Of a stretch of 64,000 nt of DNA, positions 33,090 to 43,782 are shown in pieces. Each line of letters opens with the position of its first letter. Position 1 is the stretch's first letter. This DNA is from Colocasia esculenta (Eukaryota > Streptophyta > Magnoliopsida > Alismatales > Araceae). The notes beneath the pieces are model-generated. The model was given only the letters and a program-made list of their open reading frames with translations, had not been told where the DNA came from and searched no databases. The DNA lies in assembly GCA_014218235.1 (NCBI GenBank), contig CM024760.1, forward strand, positions 68,140,961 to 68,204,960. The letters are read 5' to 3'. A program made the position numbers and the translations under genes.

Positions 33090-35541
33090 TGTAACGGCCT
33101 CGACGCCCGGACCCCTGACTCCTGCCAAGGATCAACCATCGGCACCACTGCCCACGGGTCCGATGACCCGAAAGGGCTAACGGACCAGTCTAACAAGATA
33201 TGTAACGGGAGTAAGTAACAACAAAAACACTAAAATGTACCAACAAGTGAGGGGAAAATGTCCAACACAAAGTACGAGTCTAGTACAGTCCCAAAGTAGT
33301 AAAGTACATGTGTAGAAAAAAAGGGAATGACAGATCCCTTAGGGGCATACCCTGAGGGTGACATAACAAGTACTAGGGAACACTGCTCACGAAAAACGTA
33401 GTCTACTATAGCCCCGTCTCCTCAGCCCGCTGCAGAGGGTACTGCTGTAAAGTCTCACCTGTAATGGAGGGAATGAGCTTCACGAAGAAGCCCAGTAGGG
33501 ACTACCAATCTCCTACTGCTTCTAACAGCAGGATAGATATAGATGTGCATAATTTAAATAAAGCGAGTAAATCTATCCTACTAACAGAGTAAGTGCGGAA
33601 GCGTAAAAGTAATTACATGGTCATCGGTCTAAGCTAAACGTCGGGACTGGAAACCTGTGTAAACCATGGCACTAGGGAGAACCCAAGGTTACAACAACAG
33701 ATAGTAACCAACTGTCTGGATAGAGACACTAGCCACAGAACAACTACACTAGTCAACCAGTCAGGTGCGCCACGCGCCTTACCCACGACCGCCAGTCCAT
33801 GTCTAGCACCTCTTGTCAGAGTTAGACGTGGAACTAAAGTAACCACAACTGCCGTAGTGTAGCCAGACTATGGTCCCACGCCTGGCCCCTCTAAATGGTA
33901 TCGGAACCACGTAGTGTGAGGCAGTGAGAAGGACTAGCTGATCTGTGCCGGAAGAACACCAAACCACCTCAACATCCTAGACTCAGCTAAGAGAGCTCTG
34001 TAAATGACTCTACGTCGTTGTCCCCACTGTTTTCCCATTTGCTACTAGATTCCATGACTCGAGCTCACCCGCCGCCTAGAGAACACACTCAAATAGGCGC
34101 GTGGGGACCGGGGGTCCAGGTACATAACGGTAACAACCTCTCAATGGACTAGCCCACAAGTGCCTAGCACTTGGCGAAAGACTAGAGAAGGATTGTGCTA
34201 GGAAACAGCACAGGTGCCAAGAAACAAAGTCACAGCAGAAGGAACACTCCGAACAGGTGGCCAAGCCGTTCTCTATCTGAGAAGGCGACGGAAGGACTGT
34301 CGCTACCTAAAGGCGACACCTTGCCTGTCGTGACCTAGTCAGAAGGCGACAGGGAACTTGTCGCGAACTGGGTCACGACCACAGACGGAGGCCCAGGTAC
34401 CTGAGACCTCGCACAATCCACAGGAAAATAGGCAGAAAGGCGACACTCACCCTGTCGCGGCCAGAACGTGACAAGGTAGGCGTCGCTTTCCCTACTAGAA
34501 GGCGACGTGTAGGGTTGTCACGATCTGGGTCATGACAACCAACGTGTCGCGACCATAGATATACACACCTGAGAGCACCTTCCTCAAGCCATAGACCCCA
34601 AATCTGAAAAACACTAAGGGAGAGGAGCATGTAGCACAATGTAAACATGTAAATAGAGATCAAACCACCCTCATACACACCCATGCATGTTGAAGAAATA
34701 CATCTACACTCAAAAACCTCACAAGCAACCATGGAACTCTCAACACCCAAACCCCAAATCATGCAACATAAGAACCATCAAACACACATGCACGACCTAG
34801 CATGAGTACTAAGGCTTGGAGAAGAGGATTGGAGGTCCTAGCATTGAAGAACTAGGGGGAAGACAAGGGTCCCTACCTCAAAATGAAGAGCCAACTCGTT
34901 GGGGTCTTCTCGTGTGCATGGCCACCTCCTCCTCGCTCCAAGCTCCATGGAGACACCGTCCACGAGCCACGAACGTCCTACACGCCAAAGGAGAGTCACC
35001 ACCATGATGAGGAAGCCACACCGGAGAAGAGCACCATGCCAGGAAGAAGAAAACCTCACCTCTCCTCACACATACCCTCACACTCTCCCCACGACAGAGA
35101 ACACATAGAGGGGGGTCAGAGGAGAAGAAGCACAACCGAAAGAGGGGAAGAAGCTGACTGTTCTGAGGCCTGCACACTTAAAAGCCTCAAAGTTGAGTGT
35201 CACGTTCACTTACTAAATACGATGGCCAACCTATCGCGATCCTAAAGTCCTGGTCAGACCTAACTAACAAAACAACCACGTGTCATCCTCGCAGATCTGA
35301 CACCTTAAACACGACACCTGACATGTCGCCTTCATCTTGTTAGTGGTTGGCACTTGTCCTGTCTATCCCGAAAGCAAAAGGACAAAAATGCATGCTGCGG
35401 TCAGAGGACTGATCGTCACAACATGCATGTCGCATTCATAACAACAACGCGACAGCAACCTTAGTGCCTTCAGAAGGTGATGGCCCGATACGTCGCGACC
35501 TTCATCAAAAGGTGGCTGACCAAGGGAAGGAGGATGTTACA
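33090..35541 (-). repeat. 3' LTR of chromovirus B (2452 bp)
   Basis: On the minus strand it runs from TGTAACATCCTCC to GGCCGTTACA. Blocks such as TATGCCCCTAAGGG and AGTAGGAGATTGGTAGTCCC (minus strand) also occur in the C LTR at about 45600-45790. At 34270-34560 GGCGACA/TGTCGCC words form a hairpin-rich cluster like that in C. Open frames in the GC-rich parts (for example 34373-35245) lack family features and are treated as chance. Confidence 0.85.
34268..34555. repeat. GGCGAC/GTCGC inverted-word cluster in LTR B
   Basis: At least ten GGCGAC, GTCGC or TCGCGAC words alternate on both strands and can form several short hairpins. The same word class fills parts of the C LTRs and the CpG block of the gag-only family LTR. 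No coding function is seen. Confidence 0.65.
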
Positions 35542-35618
35542 ATCTAACCAACAAGAAAACAATTTCGTCCTCAAAATTAAGGGTGAAACCTGGAGAACAA
35601 GGTAGGAAAACTTACCAG

Positions 35619-36011
35619 TCACTCAAACAAGTAAGGAAAATGCTCCCACATCTTGTCCTCACGCTGCCACGTGGCCTCTCCACTGACACAATTCCTCCAA
35701 ACAATCTTGACGAGCGAGATCTGCCTCCTGTGCAGCTGCTGCACTCTGCGGTTCACAACACTGACCGGGTACTCTAGCACTGATAGATCTGGAGCTACCT
35801 CTAAATGTGAGTAGTCCAACACGTGCGATGGATCTGGCATGTACATCCTCAGCTGCAAGATGTGGAAGATGTCGTGAACAACTGCCAACTCAGATGGAAG
35901 AGCCAACCTGTAAGCGACCTCACCAACCCGCTCCACGATGGCAAAGGGACCAACAAACCTCGAGCTGAGCTTGCCCCTTTTCCCAAACCTGAGAATGCCC
36001 TTGGTGGGCAA
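35619..36011 (-). pseudogene. Chromovirus B pol, C-terminal end
   Basis: The open frame (130 codons) reads PTKGILRFGKRGKLSSRFVG, HDIFHILQLRMYMPDPSHVL and then a chromodomain-type end, NRRVQQLHRRQISLVKIVW followed by GEATWQREDKMWEHFPYLFE. It is collinear with the last 130 residues of C. The chromodomain of such integrases directs insertion to chromatin marks in related elements. The upstream integrase core is absent because element D starts at 36013. Between the stop and the LTR (35542-35618) lies the usual short spacer with GAGGACGAAATT. Confidence 0.85.
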
Positions 36012-36012
36012 G

Positions 36013-39000
36013 TGTAACGACCCTCTTTATACTAGTACGGTTATACCAACCCACATCGATATAGAAAGCATCGCCACAGTGGGACATTTACCCAACACAT
36101 TCAATAGGCTGAGACGTACACAAGTATGAACACATAACTGCGGAATAAAAGAACTGAACTTAATTTTATTATTCCTTCATCCACATTTACCCACAGTCTA
36201 TATAGTACAAGAAAGAACTAAAGTTCCCATAACTGAAATTTAAATCAAATACATTGTCCACAACTTAAATACATGTCGTCCTTTATTACATACTTATGAA
36301 AATAAACTACAACGCCGATATTTCCATAAGATCTCCTACTCTCGCTCCGAGTCACTCCTGATTGTCTCCTCAGAAGAAGTAGAGATACCTGCACCTGTAC
36401 GCCGAAGCAAGAGTGAGCACATTAAGCATACATGCACCACATGGACATTTTACCTTCTAAACAAAACAACTAATGCGTATAACATGGATTAGACAACCTT
36501 TAAAAGAGAGCCTATACATGATACTTCTACAAGTTTATCATACATGGTACATCCTTATGTCTCTTTTACAATAAAGTAAACTTATCACATGCTTTCTACA
36601 CATTCTTTAACATGCTATCTTAAGTCAACACTTGTTCCATTCATGCTACATTATAAAGATAAGTTAAGCATGGTATTGCACATATTGGAAAAGATATTCC
36701 TAATATGAATTCTATGAATATTTTCGCATGCATAACACATTTATAAAACATGGATAGCTTGCTGTTTTTACATGGATAAAACACATTTATAAATTGGTTC
36801 ACAATTTCACATATTATCTCATTAGTTCACATTTTCACATGATCATTTACACACTTTTCACATGCACATTTCACATATATACAAAATCGTATTATTTTCA
36901 TTACATGCCGTGACACATAGTCCAAACCACCTCTTAGAAGGACACACACTTATCTCATTCACACTCATATCCATCACCTGAGCAATATAGTGATAGACCT
37001 TGGTTACTATGTAGAATCGGGAGAAGCACTCTCCACCCTAACCAGTGGTACTTGTCCACTGCCAAGATTTTATCCCAATGCCCATGGGACATCACACACA
37101 TATGAACATTCCCGTAGGGACTTTACTACGGTACAGTTCCTCAGCCCTCTAAGGTAGCAGTGTCACCCATGGCACATTTACACATTTTCCATTTTTAAAC
37201 ACACACTATTTGCACACCGTTTAACACACTAATTTCATTTTCACATACATGTATATGATTCAGGTTACCTAACATGGTACTACTGTTTATAAGGTTAAAC
37301 AGTTACAAATTCATTCTAATCATGTTACAATTATCACTAATTACACTAAACATGTTTTAACTAGCTATTTCAACATATAATAATCAAATCAGTACCTACT
37401 GTTGTCCAATTCACATGAAAATTTAACCACATACTGTTTACAGGTTACGCATCATGCATACCTAATTACACATTTTTATGAGTCATACACAATTTATGAT
37501 AATTAAATCATGCATTCTGCCTAATTTTTAAAGTCATCAATTTAACATGATACACAATGCCATATACCTATCTATCTATTCTAAAATTCTTGACCAATAG
37601 TCATGATATTACATGTAATTTTTGAGAATTTATTTTACAACACACAATTTATTAGAGATTTAAAACCACTAATGCATGCTCACTGATTTTTACTTTAGAA
37701 AATATAACCATTTACATAGATATCAGAAAATTTCCAAACTCTCATGGCATGAACTGATACCCATAAACATTGTACAAAAATTCTCTAACATCCAAATTCC
37801 ACATGGATCACACAATCAGTAAATTTCAAGGTTGGAAAACTTGTCTGACATACATTTCAGGAACTTTAATAAATAGAATATCCAACGAAAATTCCACAAA
37901 ATTTCACAACATCATTCACTCGAAGTATTACATAGCATATAAAATTTACAGTACATCCTCATGCACAAAAATCCAAAAAATAAATTATAAAGGGGCAAAC
38001 AACTCACTGTTCTTGCTTGAAGAACTTAGCGGCAAGGGGGTGGCTGCTTACCTGGTTGACGGCAACAGAGGTGGCCGCTAACCTTGGATCTTAACGGCAT
38101 CAAATGTTGTTGTTAAGTTCCTGTCTGTGCAAAACACAGACTGAACCCCAAAAATTCGATAGAAAGGGGGTTCTAGGAAACGAATAAATTCCGTAAAAAT
38201 GCATGAGACCTACAAGACGTATGTATGGACAATGGGTATGGGTTACTTGCCTTCAGAAAAATCTACAAACAAAGGATTAAGTCGGAGAAGCTCTCCTCGG
38301 CCTGAGCCAAAGAGCCTCCAAAGTCTCTAAATCCGGGTTCTGTGTCGATCCATCAAGCACACCAGAGTCGGGGACGTCTTCCTCGATGCTTAGACTCCCT
38401 CCCAGTCGTCGAAGAATGCCGAATGAAGTCTCCAATCGTCGGATCTCAGAGCTCAAAGTTCGGGGTTTGCACATGAGAACTAGGGTTTTTCTCAAGAGAG
38501 TCAAAAGGGTTAGATCTGGCCAGAGATGGGCATTTTTAGAGGGCTAAGGGTCGGAGACGCGCTTAGGTAAGGTTTCCTAACCGTTGGGGGTCAGTTACCA
38601 AAAATAGAGGCGACATTTCCGGAGGCATTTTTGGATCTGAAAATGCAACAGATCTGGGAGGTTAACGTCAACATCACTGGTAGCCGGTCTGGGGTTGGCG
38701 TCCATCGATGTGGCCGCTTACTCCCCATTAATGTCAACTCATGTTGACCCCAACAAGTCGTTTGGCCAGAACTTAAATACTGCAGACAATTATATTTACA
38801 CAATGCATGTACATGAAATATACAATGTATACATTAAAATAATACTATTTATGCAATGTAAATCAATAATATACATATATATATATATACATATTCAATA
38901 GATATACATATATTTATTTACAACAATACATCAAATAGTTTATTTATATACACATATATATGTCTACACATACAAACATCCATGTCTCACACAATCAAAC

Positions 39001-39035
39001 TCCTACATAAGAGAGTAAAATTCTAGGGTTTTACA
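36013..39035 (-). repeat. LTR of D, left copy (3023 bp)
   Basis: On the minus strand it runs from TGTAAAACCCTAG to GAGGGTCGTTACA. It is collinear with 53595-56639, with scattered substitutions and small indels; for example the TATA-like site of the right copy is altered here. The polypurine tract AAGGGGGAGAGGG (minus strand, 39036-39048) abuts it. It contains no gene. A short TA run occurs near 38875. Confidence 0.92.
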
Positions 39036-39080
39036 CCCTCTCCCCCTTAAAGAAACTTCGTCCTCGAAGTTTGATCGACA

Positions 39081-40436
39081 CTACTCAAACAACTGAGGAT
39101 ACTTCTTCTTCATTGCATCCTCAAGCTCCCAAGTAACCTCCTTTCATGAGAAGTTGCGCCATAACACCTTCATCGACGCAATGCTCTTGTTACGGAGATG
39201 CTCAACCTTCTGGTCAAGAATAGCTACCGGTTGCTCCACATAAGATAGATCTGGCTAAATCTCCACTAGCTCGTGGCTAATAACATGAGATGGATCTCTA
39301 ACATACCTCCTGAGCATAGATACGTGGAAAATAGGATGAACACTAGCTAACACTGGGGGTAAAGCTAGCTCATACGCCATGTTGCCCAATCGTCTGAGAA
39401 TCTCATATGGGCCAATGAATCTAGGACTTAACATACCATGCCTGCCAAATCTAACTACACCACGAGTAGGCGAAATCTTCAAGAAGACATGCTCACCTAC
39501 CTCGAACTCCAAATCCTTCCTCATGTTGTCGACATAACTCTTATGCCTATCCTGTGCCGCAACAAGCCTCTTCCTAATCAGCTGGACCTTATCCGAAGTC
39601 TCCTAAACTAACTCCGGACCGATCAGCTGCCTATCACCGGTCTCCTCCCAACATAAAGGAGATCTACAAGGCCTACCATACAATGCCTCACATGGAGCCA
39701 TACCAATGCTCGCATGAAAACTATTGTTATATGCGAACTCCACAAAAGGCAAATGGCGCTCCCAATCATCCTTCCAATCCAGAACACACGCCCTCAACAT
39801 ATCCTCGAGCGTCTGGATAGTCCTCTCGGACAGTCCATCAGTCTGGGGATGGAACGCCGAACTGAGCTTCAGCTCCGAACCTAACGCATCCTGAAGACCC
39901 TTCCACAGCCTCGAAGTAAATCTCAGATCTTGATCCAAAATGATCAACTTCGGCACACCATGCAATCTAATAATACTACTAATATACAATCTAGCTAAAC
40001 TCTCAACCGACTGCTTCTTCTTCATAGGCAAGAAATGCATAGTCTTCGAGAATCTATCTACCACTACCCAAATCGAGTCATTACCCCATCTAGATCGAGG
40101 CAAACCAGTAACAAAATCCATAGTGACAGCTTCCCACTTCCATACTGGGATCTCCATCTTCTGCATAAGAACAGATGGTCGCTGTTGCTCAGCCTTCACT
40201 TGCTGGCATAGCAAACATCTAGACACATACTCAGCTACATCCTTCTTCATGCCAGACCACCAAAAAGATCTCGTCAAATCCTGGTACATCTTAGTGTTAC
40301 CCAGATGAATAGAGAATCTCGACCTATGAGCCTCTGCTAATACATGTCCACAGACATCTACAATGTTGGGAACATAAACACGGTGATGGAATCTAATCAC
40401 ACCATCCTCATCACGAGCAATGCCTACCTTACCCAC
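39081..40436 (-). pseudogene. Integrase and chromodomain of chromovirus D
   Basis: Reading leftwards: HHCC zinc finger (AEAHRSRFSIHLGNTKMY with CLLCQQVK), the core with MDFVTGLP (Asp), ILDQDLRFTS (Asp) and LSERTIQTLEDMLR (Glu), then FAYNNSFHASIGMAPCEALYGRP. A TAG at 39603 follows GPELV, where relatives have Gln. Reading continues through the GPY/F segment (SPRFIGPYEILRRLGN) into a chromodomain-like end, AILDQKVEHLRNKS and TWELEDAMKKKYPQLF, with two more stops. Integrase joins element DNA to the genome. The core motifs survive, but the stops make it inactive. Confidence 0.88.
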
Positions 40437-40639
40437 CGATTCTTGGAGTCTAGGGTCGGCTTTCTGTTACTCGATCACCTCATCCAACACCGAAGACCTA
40501 ATGGACAATTGAGCTACAAATGCCTGACCCAATGATGGCTCTAACTCAGTCATCGCACACGCTGCATCCTCCAACATCTTCCAATCTTGCTGGAGTGATG
40601 ACCTCTTCCAACTAAGGGCTTCTGCTATGACATTCGCCT

Positions 40640-41880
40640 TTCCAGGATGATACTAGAGGTCGAAGTCATAGTCCTTCAGGAACTCAATCCATCTTCTCTG
40701 CCTCAAGTTTAATTCCTTTTGGGAGAAAAGATACTTTAAGCTCTTAGGGTCAGTGAACACCTCAAATCTGACACCATAAAGATAGTGTCTCCAGATCTTC
40801 AGTGCATGAACCACTACCGCAAGCTCAAAATCATGAGTCGTATAGTTACGCTCATGCTCCTTCAATTGCCGAGAAGCATACACTACTACCCTTCCTAGTT
40901 GCATCAATACACAGCCAAGGCCTTTCCGAGATGCATCTGTATAAATGGCAAAACCTTCATCACCACTAGGTAATACCAATACCGGAGCGGAAGTAAGCTT
41001 AGTCTTCAATAATTGAAAACTACTCTCACATTCCTGGGACTAAACAAACTTCTCACCCTTCCTGGTTAGCTTGGTCAATGGGGCGGCAAGAGATGAAAAT
41101 CCCTCAATAAATCGCCGATAATAACCCGCCAAACCAAGGAAACTACGAATCTCCGAAGGGTCCTAAGAATCTCCCAATCTAATACAGCCTGGACCTTCGC
41201 TGGATCTACTGCTACACCAGCACCGGAGATAACATGCCCAAGGAAATGAACATCGCGCATGCAAAAATCGCACTTGCTGAACTTTGCATACAACTTGTGC
41301 TCTCGGAGAACTTCCAACACTACCCTCAAATACTAATGGTGTGTGGCCTCATCTAGAGAATAGACCAAAAAACCATGACAAAACTATCTAGGTAAGGTCT
41401 AAACACCCTGTTCATGAGATCCATGAACGCTGCAGGGGCGTTGGTCAGACCAAACGGAAGGATCAAAAGCTCATAATGTCCATAACGGGTTCTAAACACC
41501 GTCTTGGACACATTCTCACTCCTAATCCTCAACTGATGATAGCGAGACTACAAATCAATCTTAGAAAAGACTGATGCATTTTGCAGTTGGTCAAATAGAT
41601 CTTCAATCCGAGGTAAGGGATACCTGTTCTTCACAGTCACTTGGTTTAGCTTTCTATAATCAATGCATAACCTAAGTGACCCATCCTTTTTTCTTTACGA
41701 ACAATACAGGTGTGCCCATGGAGAAACACTAGGGCCAATAAATCCCTTATCTAACAAATCTTACAACTGCTTCCTTAGCTATGCTAACTTCGCAGGTGCC
41801 ATCCGATAAGGGGCCTTTGAGATAGGAGAGGTGCCTGGAAGCAACTCAAGTGTGAACTCTATCTCTCTACCCAGTGGCAA
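40640..41880 (-). pseudogene. Reverse transcriptase and RNase H of chromovirus D
   Basis: The RNase H part (41009-40653) has FAIYTDASRKGLGCVLM, EHERNYTTHDFELAVVVHALK and RQRRWIEFLKDYDFDL, then a TAG before YHPGKANV that is also present in E. Upstream the RT is badly damaged: KKDGSLRLCIDYRKLNQVTVKNRYPLPRI is readable with a frameshift, and PFGLTNAPAAFMDLMNRVF is present. The segment holding the catalytic Asp-Asp box is missing (the sequence jumps from SFVMVF to a remnant of YSPDEATH near 41365). It cannot encode an active polymerase. Confidence 0.85.
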
Positions 41881-42076
41881 TCCAGATAAATCAGCGAGAT
41901 GACATCTAGAAAATCCTGCACGACATCTATCTCCTCAGAGTAGGTGACTCATCAGCCTTAGGTGCTAATACCACGCTGGCAAGAAAAGTGTCACAACCCT
42001 TGCTCACCATTCTCATCGCCTTCATGGCAGAGATAACAAACTTTCCCGCTAAGTTCCTTGGCAAAAGATGTTAAAA

Positions 42077-42628
42077 CTAATCCTCACCAGGAATGCCGAA
42101 AACAATCTTCTTCCCACAACAATCTATTAATGCATAGTGCTCCTCTAGCCAATCAAGACCAGGAATAGCATTGTAGTCCTTCATCTTTAGCAAGAAGAAA
42201 CACCCTACTAAGACTCTATCCTCAATACACACCGGTAAAGACGGAATACACTTCCTAGTCGATACTGTACCCGCAGGTGTGTGCACAGACAAAGGGACTT
42301 CTAACTCCTCAGACTCTAATCCTGACTCTAAAGCTAACTGCCTAGCAAAATACTTAGAAATGAACGAGTGAGTTGCACCCGTATCAAATAAAACTCGAGC
42401 ATGCACACCCATGAAAAGAACCGTACCTTCTGTAACATGCTCCGCCTGCTCCGCGTCCTCACGGGCTAACGCAAACACTCGAGCTGGGGCTCGAGGTCTC
42501 CCTGGTCTTCCTGTCATTGGCGCTGCTGCTGCTGGGGCTGGCGCTAGTCGCTGGACTCCCTGCTGATGTCTGGGACAGTCCTTTATCTTATGCTCGCTGG
42601 TCCCACACTTCAAGCATTTTCCCGCCAT
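42077..42628 (-). pseudogene. Second Gag knuckle and protease of chromovirus D
   Basis: The open frame starts inside the Gag tail with an intact zinc knuckle, CLKCGTSEHKIKDC, then a Pro/Ala-rich linker and a retropepsin domain: VLFDTGATHSFIS (active site DTG), VPLSVHTPAG, and AIPGLDWLEEHYALIDC. It ends at a TGA after FGIPGED where the polyprotein should continue. The protease normally cuts the Gag-Pol precursor. This segment is in the same frame as gag and is separated from it by one TAG at 42674. Confidence 0.85.
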
Positions 42629-43782
42629 CTTCCAACACTCCGTACCACCATGTGCCCTTCCGTAATGAGGACACTACTTCTGGCCACTCGGGGAACACTG
42701 AGAAGGTACGTGACGACTTCCCGATACTATGGGACGCTGCGGTGACTGATACGCCACCTTCTTCTTCTCCTGCCTCTGGAATGGAGCTGTAGGCATCTTC
42801 TGCAAAGCCTTCTTCTCCTCGAGATACTGCTCCATCTCTCCTTCTTGCCGACAAGCCGTGCTAAGAGCCTCATCAAGGGTACGATGGTCAAATGCCACCA
42901 ACCTCATCCTCAGTGATGGCCTTAGACCCATCACGAACTTCTTCGCTTTCCTGTGCTCATCAGCATCGATATGAGAGGCATACTTCGATAGCTCGGCAAA
43001 CCTGGACTCATACTCCAGTATGGTCATGGAGCCCTGAGTCAAGTAAAGGAACTCCTGCTCCATCTTGTCCTGGATGTGCTTGGGGACAAACTTGACCTGA
43101 AAGAGCCTCACAAAGTCGTCCCAAAACACCTCTACAGCACCGCCCTCGAACCGGGTACGAAACAACGAGGACCACCATACATCGGCTCGCTCTTGCCAAA
43201 ACATTCCATAAGGACCAATCCAAAAATCTAGGCTTAAAGAAATAAATACATAAATAATTTACACATATCTGTAGCATACAGGTGGCTAAAGTGACCTTGT
43301 GATCCTCAGCACACCTAATCGCTCAGAAGATCGTTTCAATCTCCCTCATCCAGCTCTCCGCAAGCAACGGATCACTCTCCCCCTTTAAAGAGGGTGGAGC
43401 CATCATCTTGAACTTTTCCATGATGGAGGGTCCACTATGGTCATGAGCCTGGGGAACTGGCATCTGAGCCTATTACAACAATCAACATAGGACACACATA
43501 TAAAATATAGGAACATAGCAAACACATAATTTAAATAAAATAGACTACTCTATCTTATTAATCTAACCTGAGCCTCCAGCTGAGTCTGGAGTGCAGCCTG
43601 AGTATGGGCCTGCATTTGCATAGCCTGAACTAGACCTTGAATGAACATTCCATAATCTACCGGTGGCAGTGGAGGAAGCACAAGACCCTGGGTTGCTGGG
43701 GCCTGCTACTCACCCTGATCCTCACGCCTAGACTCAACTCTCTCCTCTCTCCTCTGCTCACCCTCACGAGCAGGAACACCAC
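42629..43782 (-). pseudogene. Gag of chromovirus D, split by element C
   Basis: The N-terminal part (43782 downwards) reads GVPAREGEQRREERVESRRED, VDYGMFIQGLVQAMQMQ and MEKFKMMAPPSLKGESDP. The capsid part at 43204-42674 has ERADVWWSSLFRTRFEGG, FLYLTQGSMTILEYESRFAEL and KKFVMGLRPSLRMRL. A TAG at 42674 and loss of one Cys (CPHYGRAHGGTEC) spoil the first zinc knuckle. Two AT-rich interruptions lie inside: 43470-43567 has GT...AG ends and removal restores the frame; the other, about 43198-43275, has no clear splice sites. The start codon and first codons lie across element C at 53434-53423. Confidence 0.82.

Larger units (their letters stand above)
33090..36012 (-). mobile_element. Chromovirus B, 3' part (pol end plus 3' LTR)
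   Basis: A minus-strand LTR (33090-35541) is followed in + coordinates by the C-terminal end of a Ty3/gypsy polyprotein (35619-36011). The next base begins another LTR element (36013), so B is cut inside pol and its remainder should reappear to the right of the window. The protein end is close to that of element C, and its LTR shares short blocks with C's LTR, so B and C belong to related families. Confidence 0.85.

Noticed and set aside
34373..35245. Open frames in LTR B, including a 129-codon minus-strand frame
   Set aside because: No family motif; they lie entirely within the LTR and overlap the hairpin cluster.
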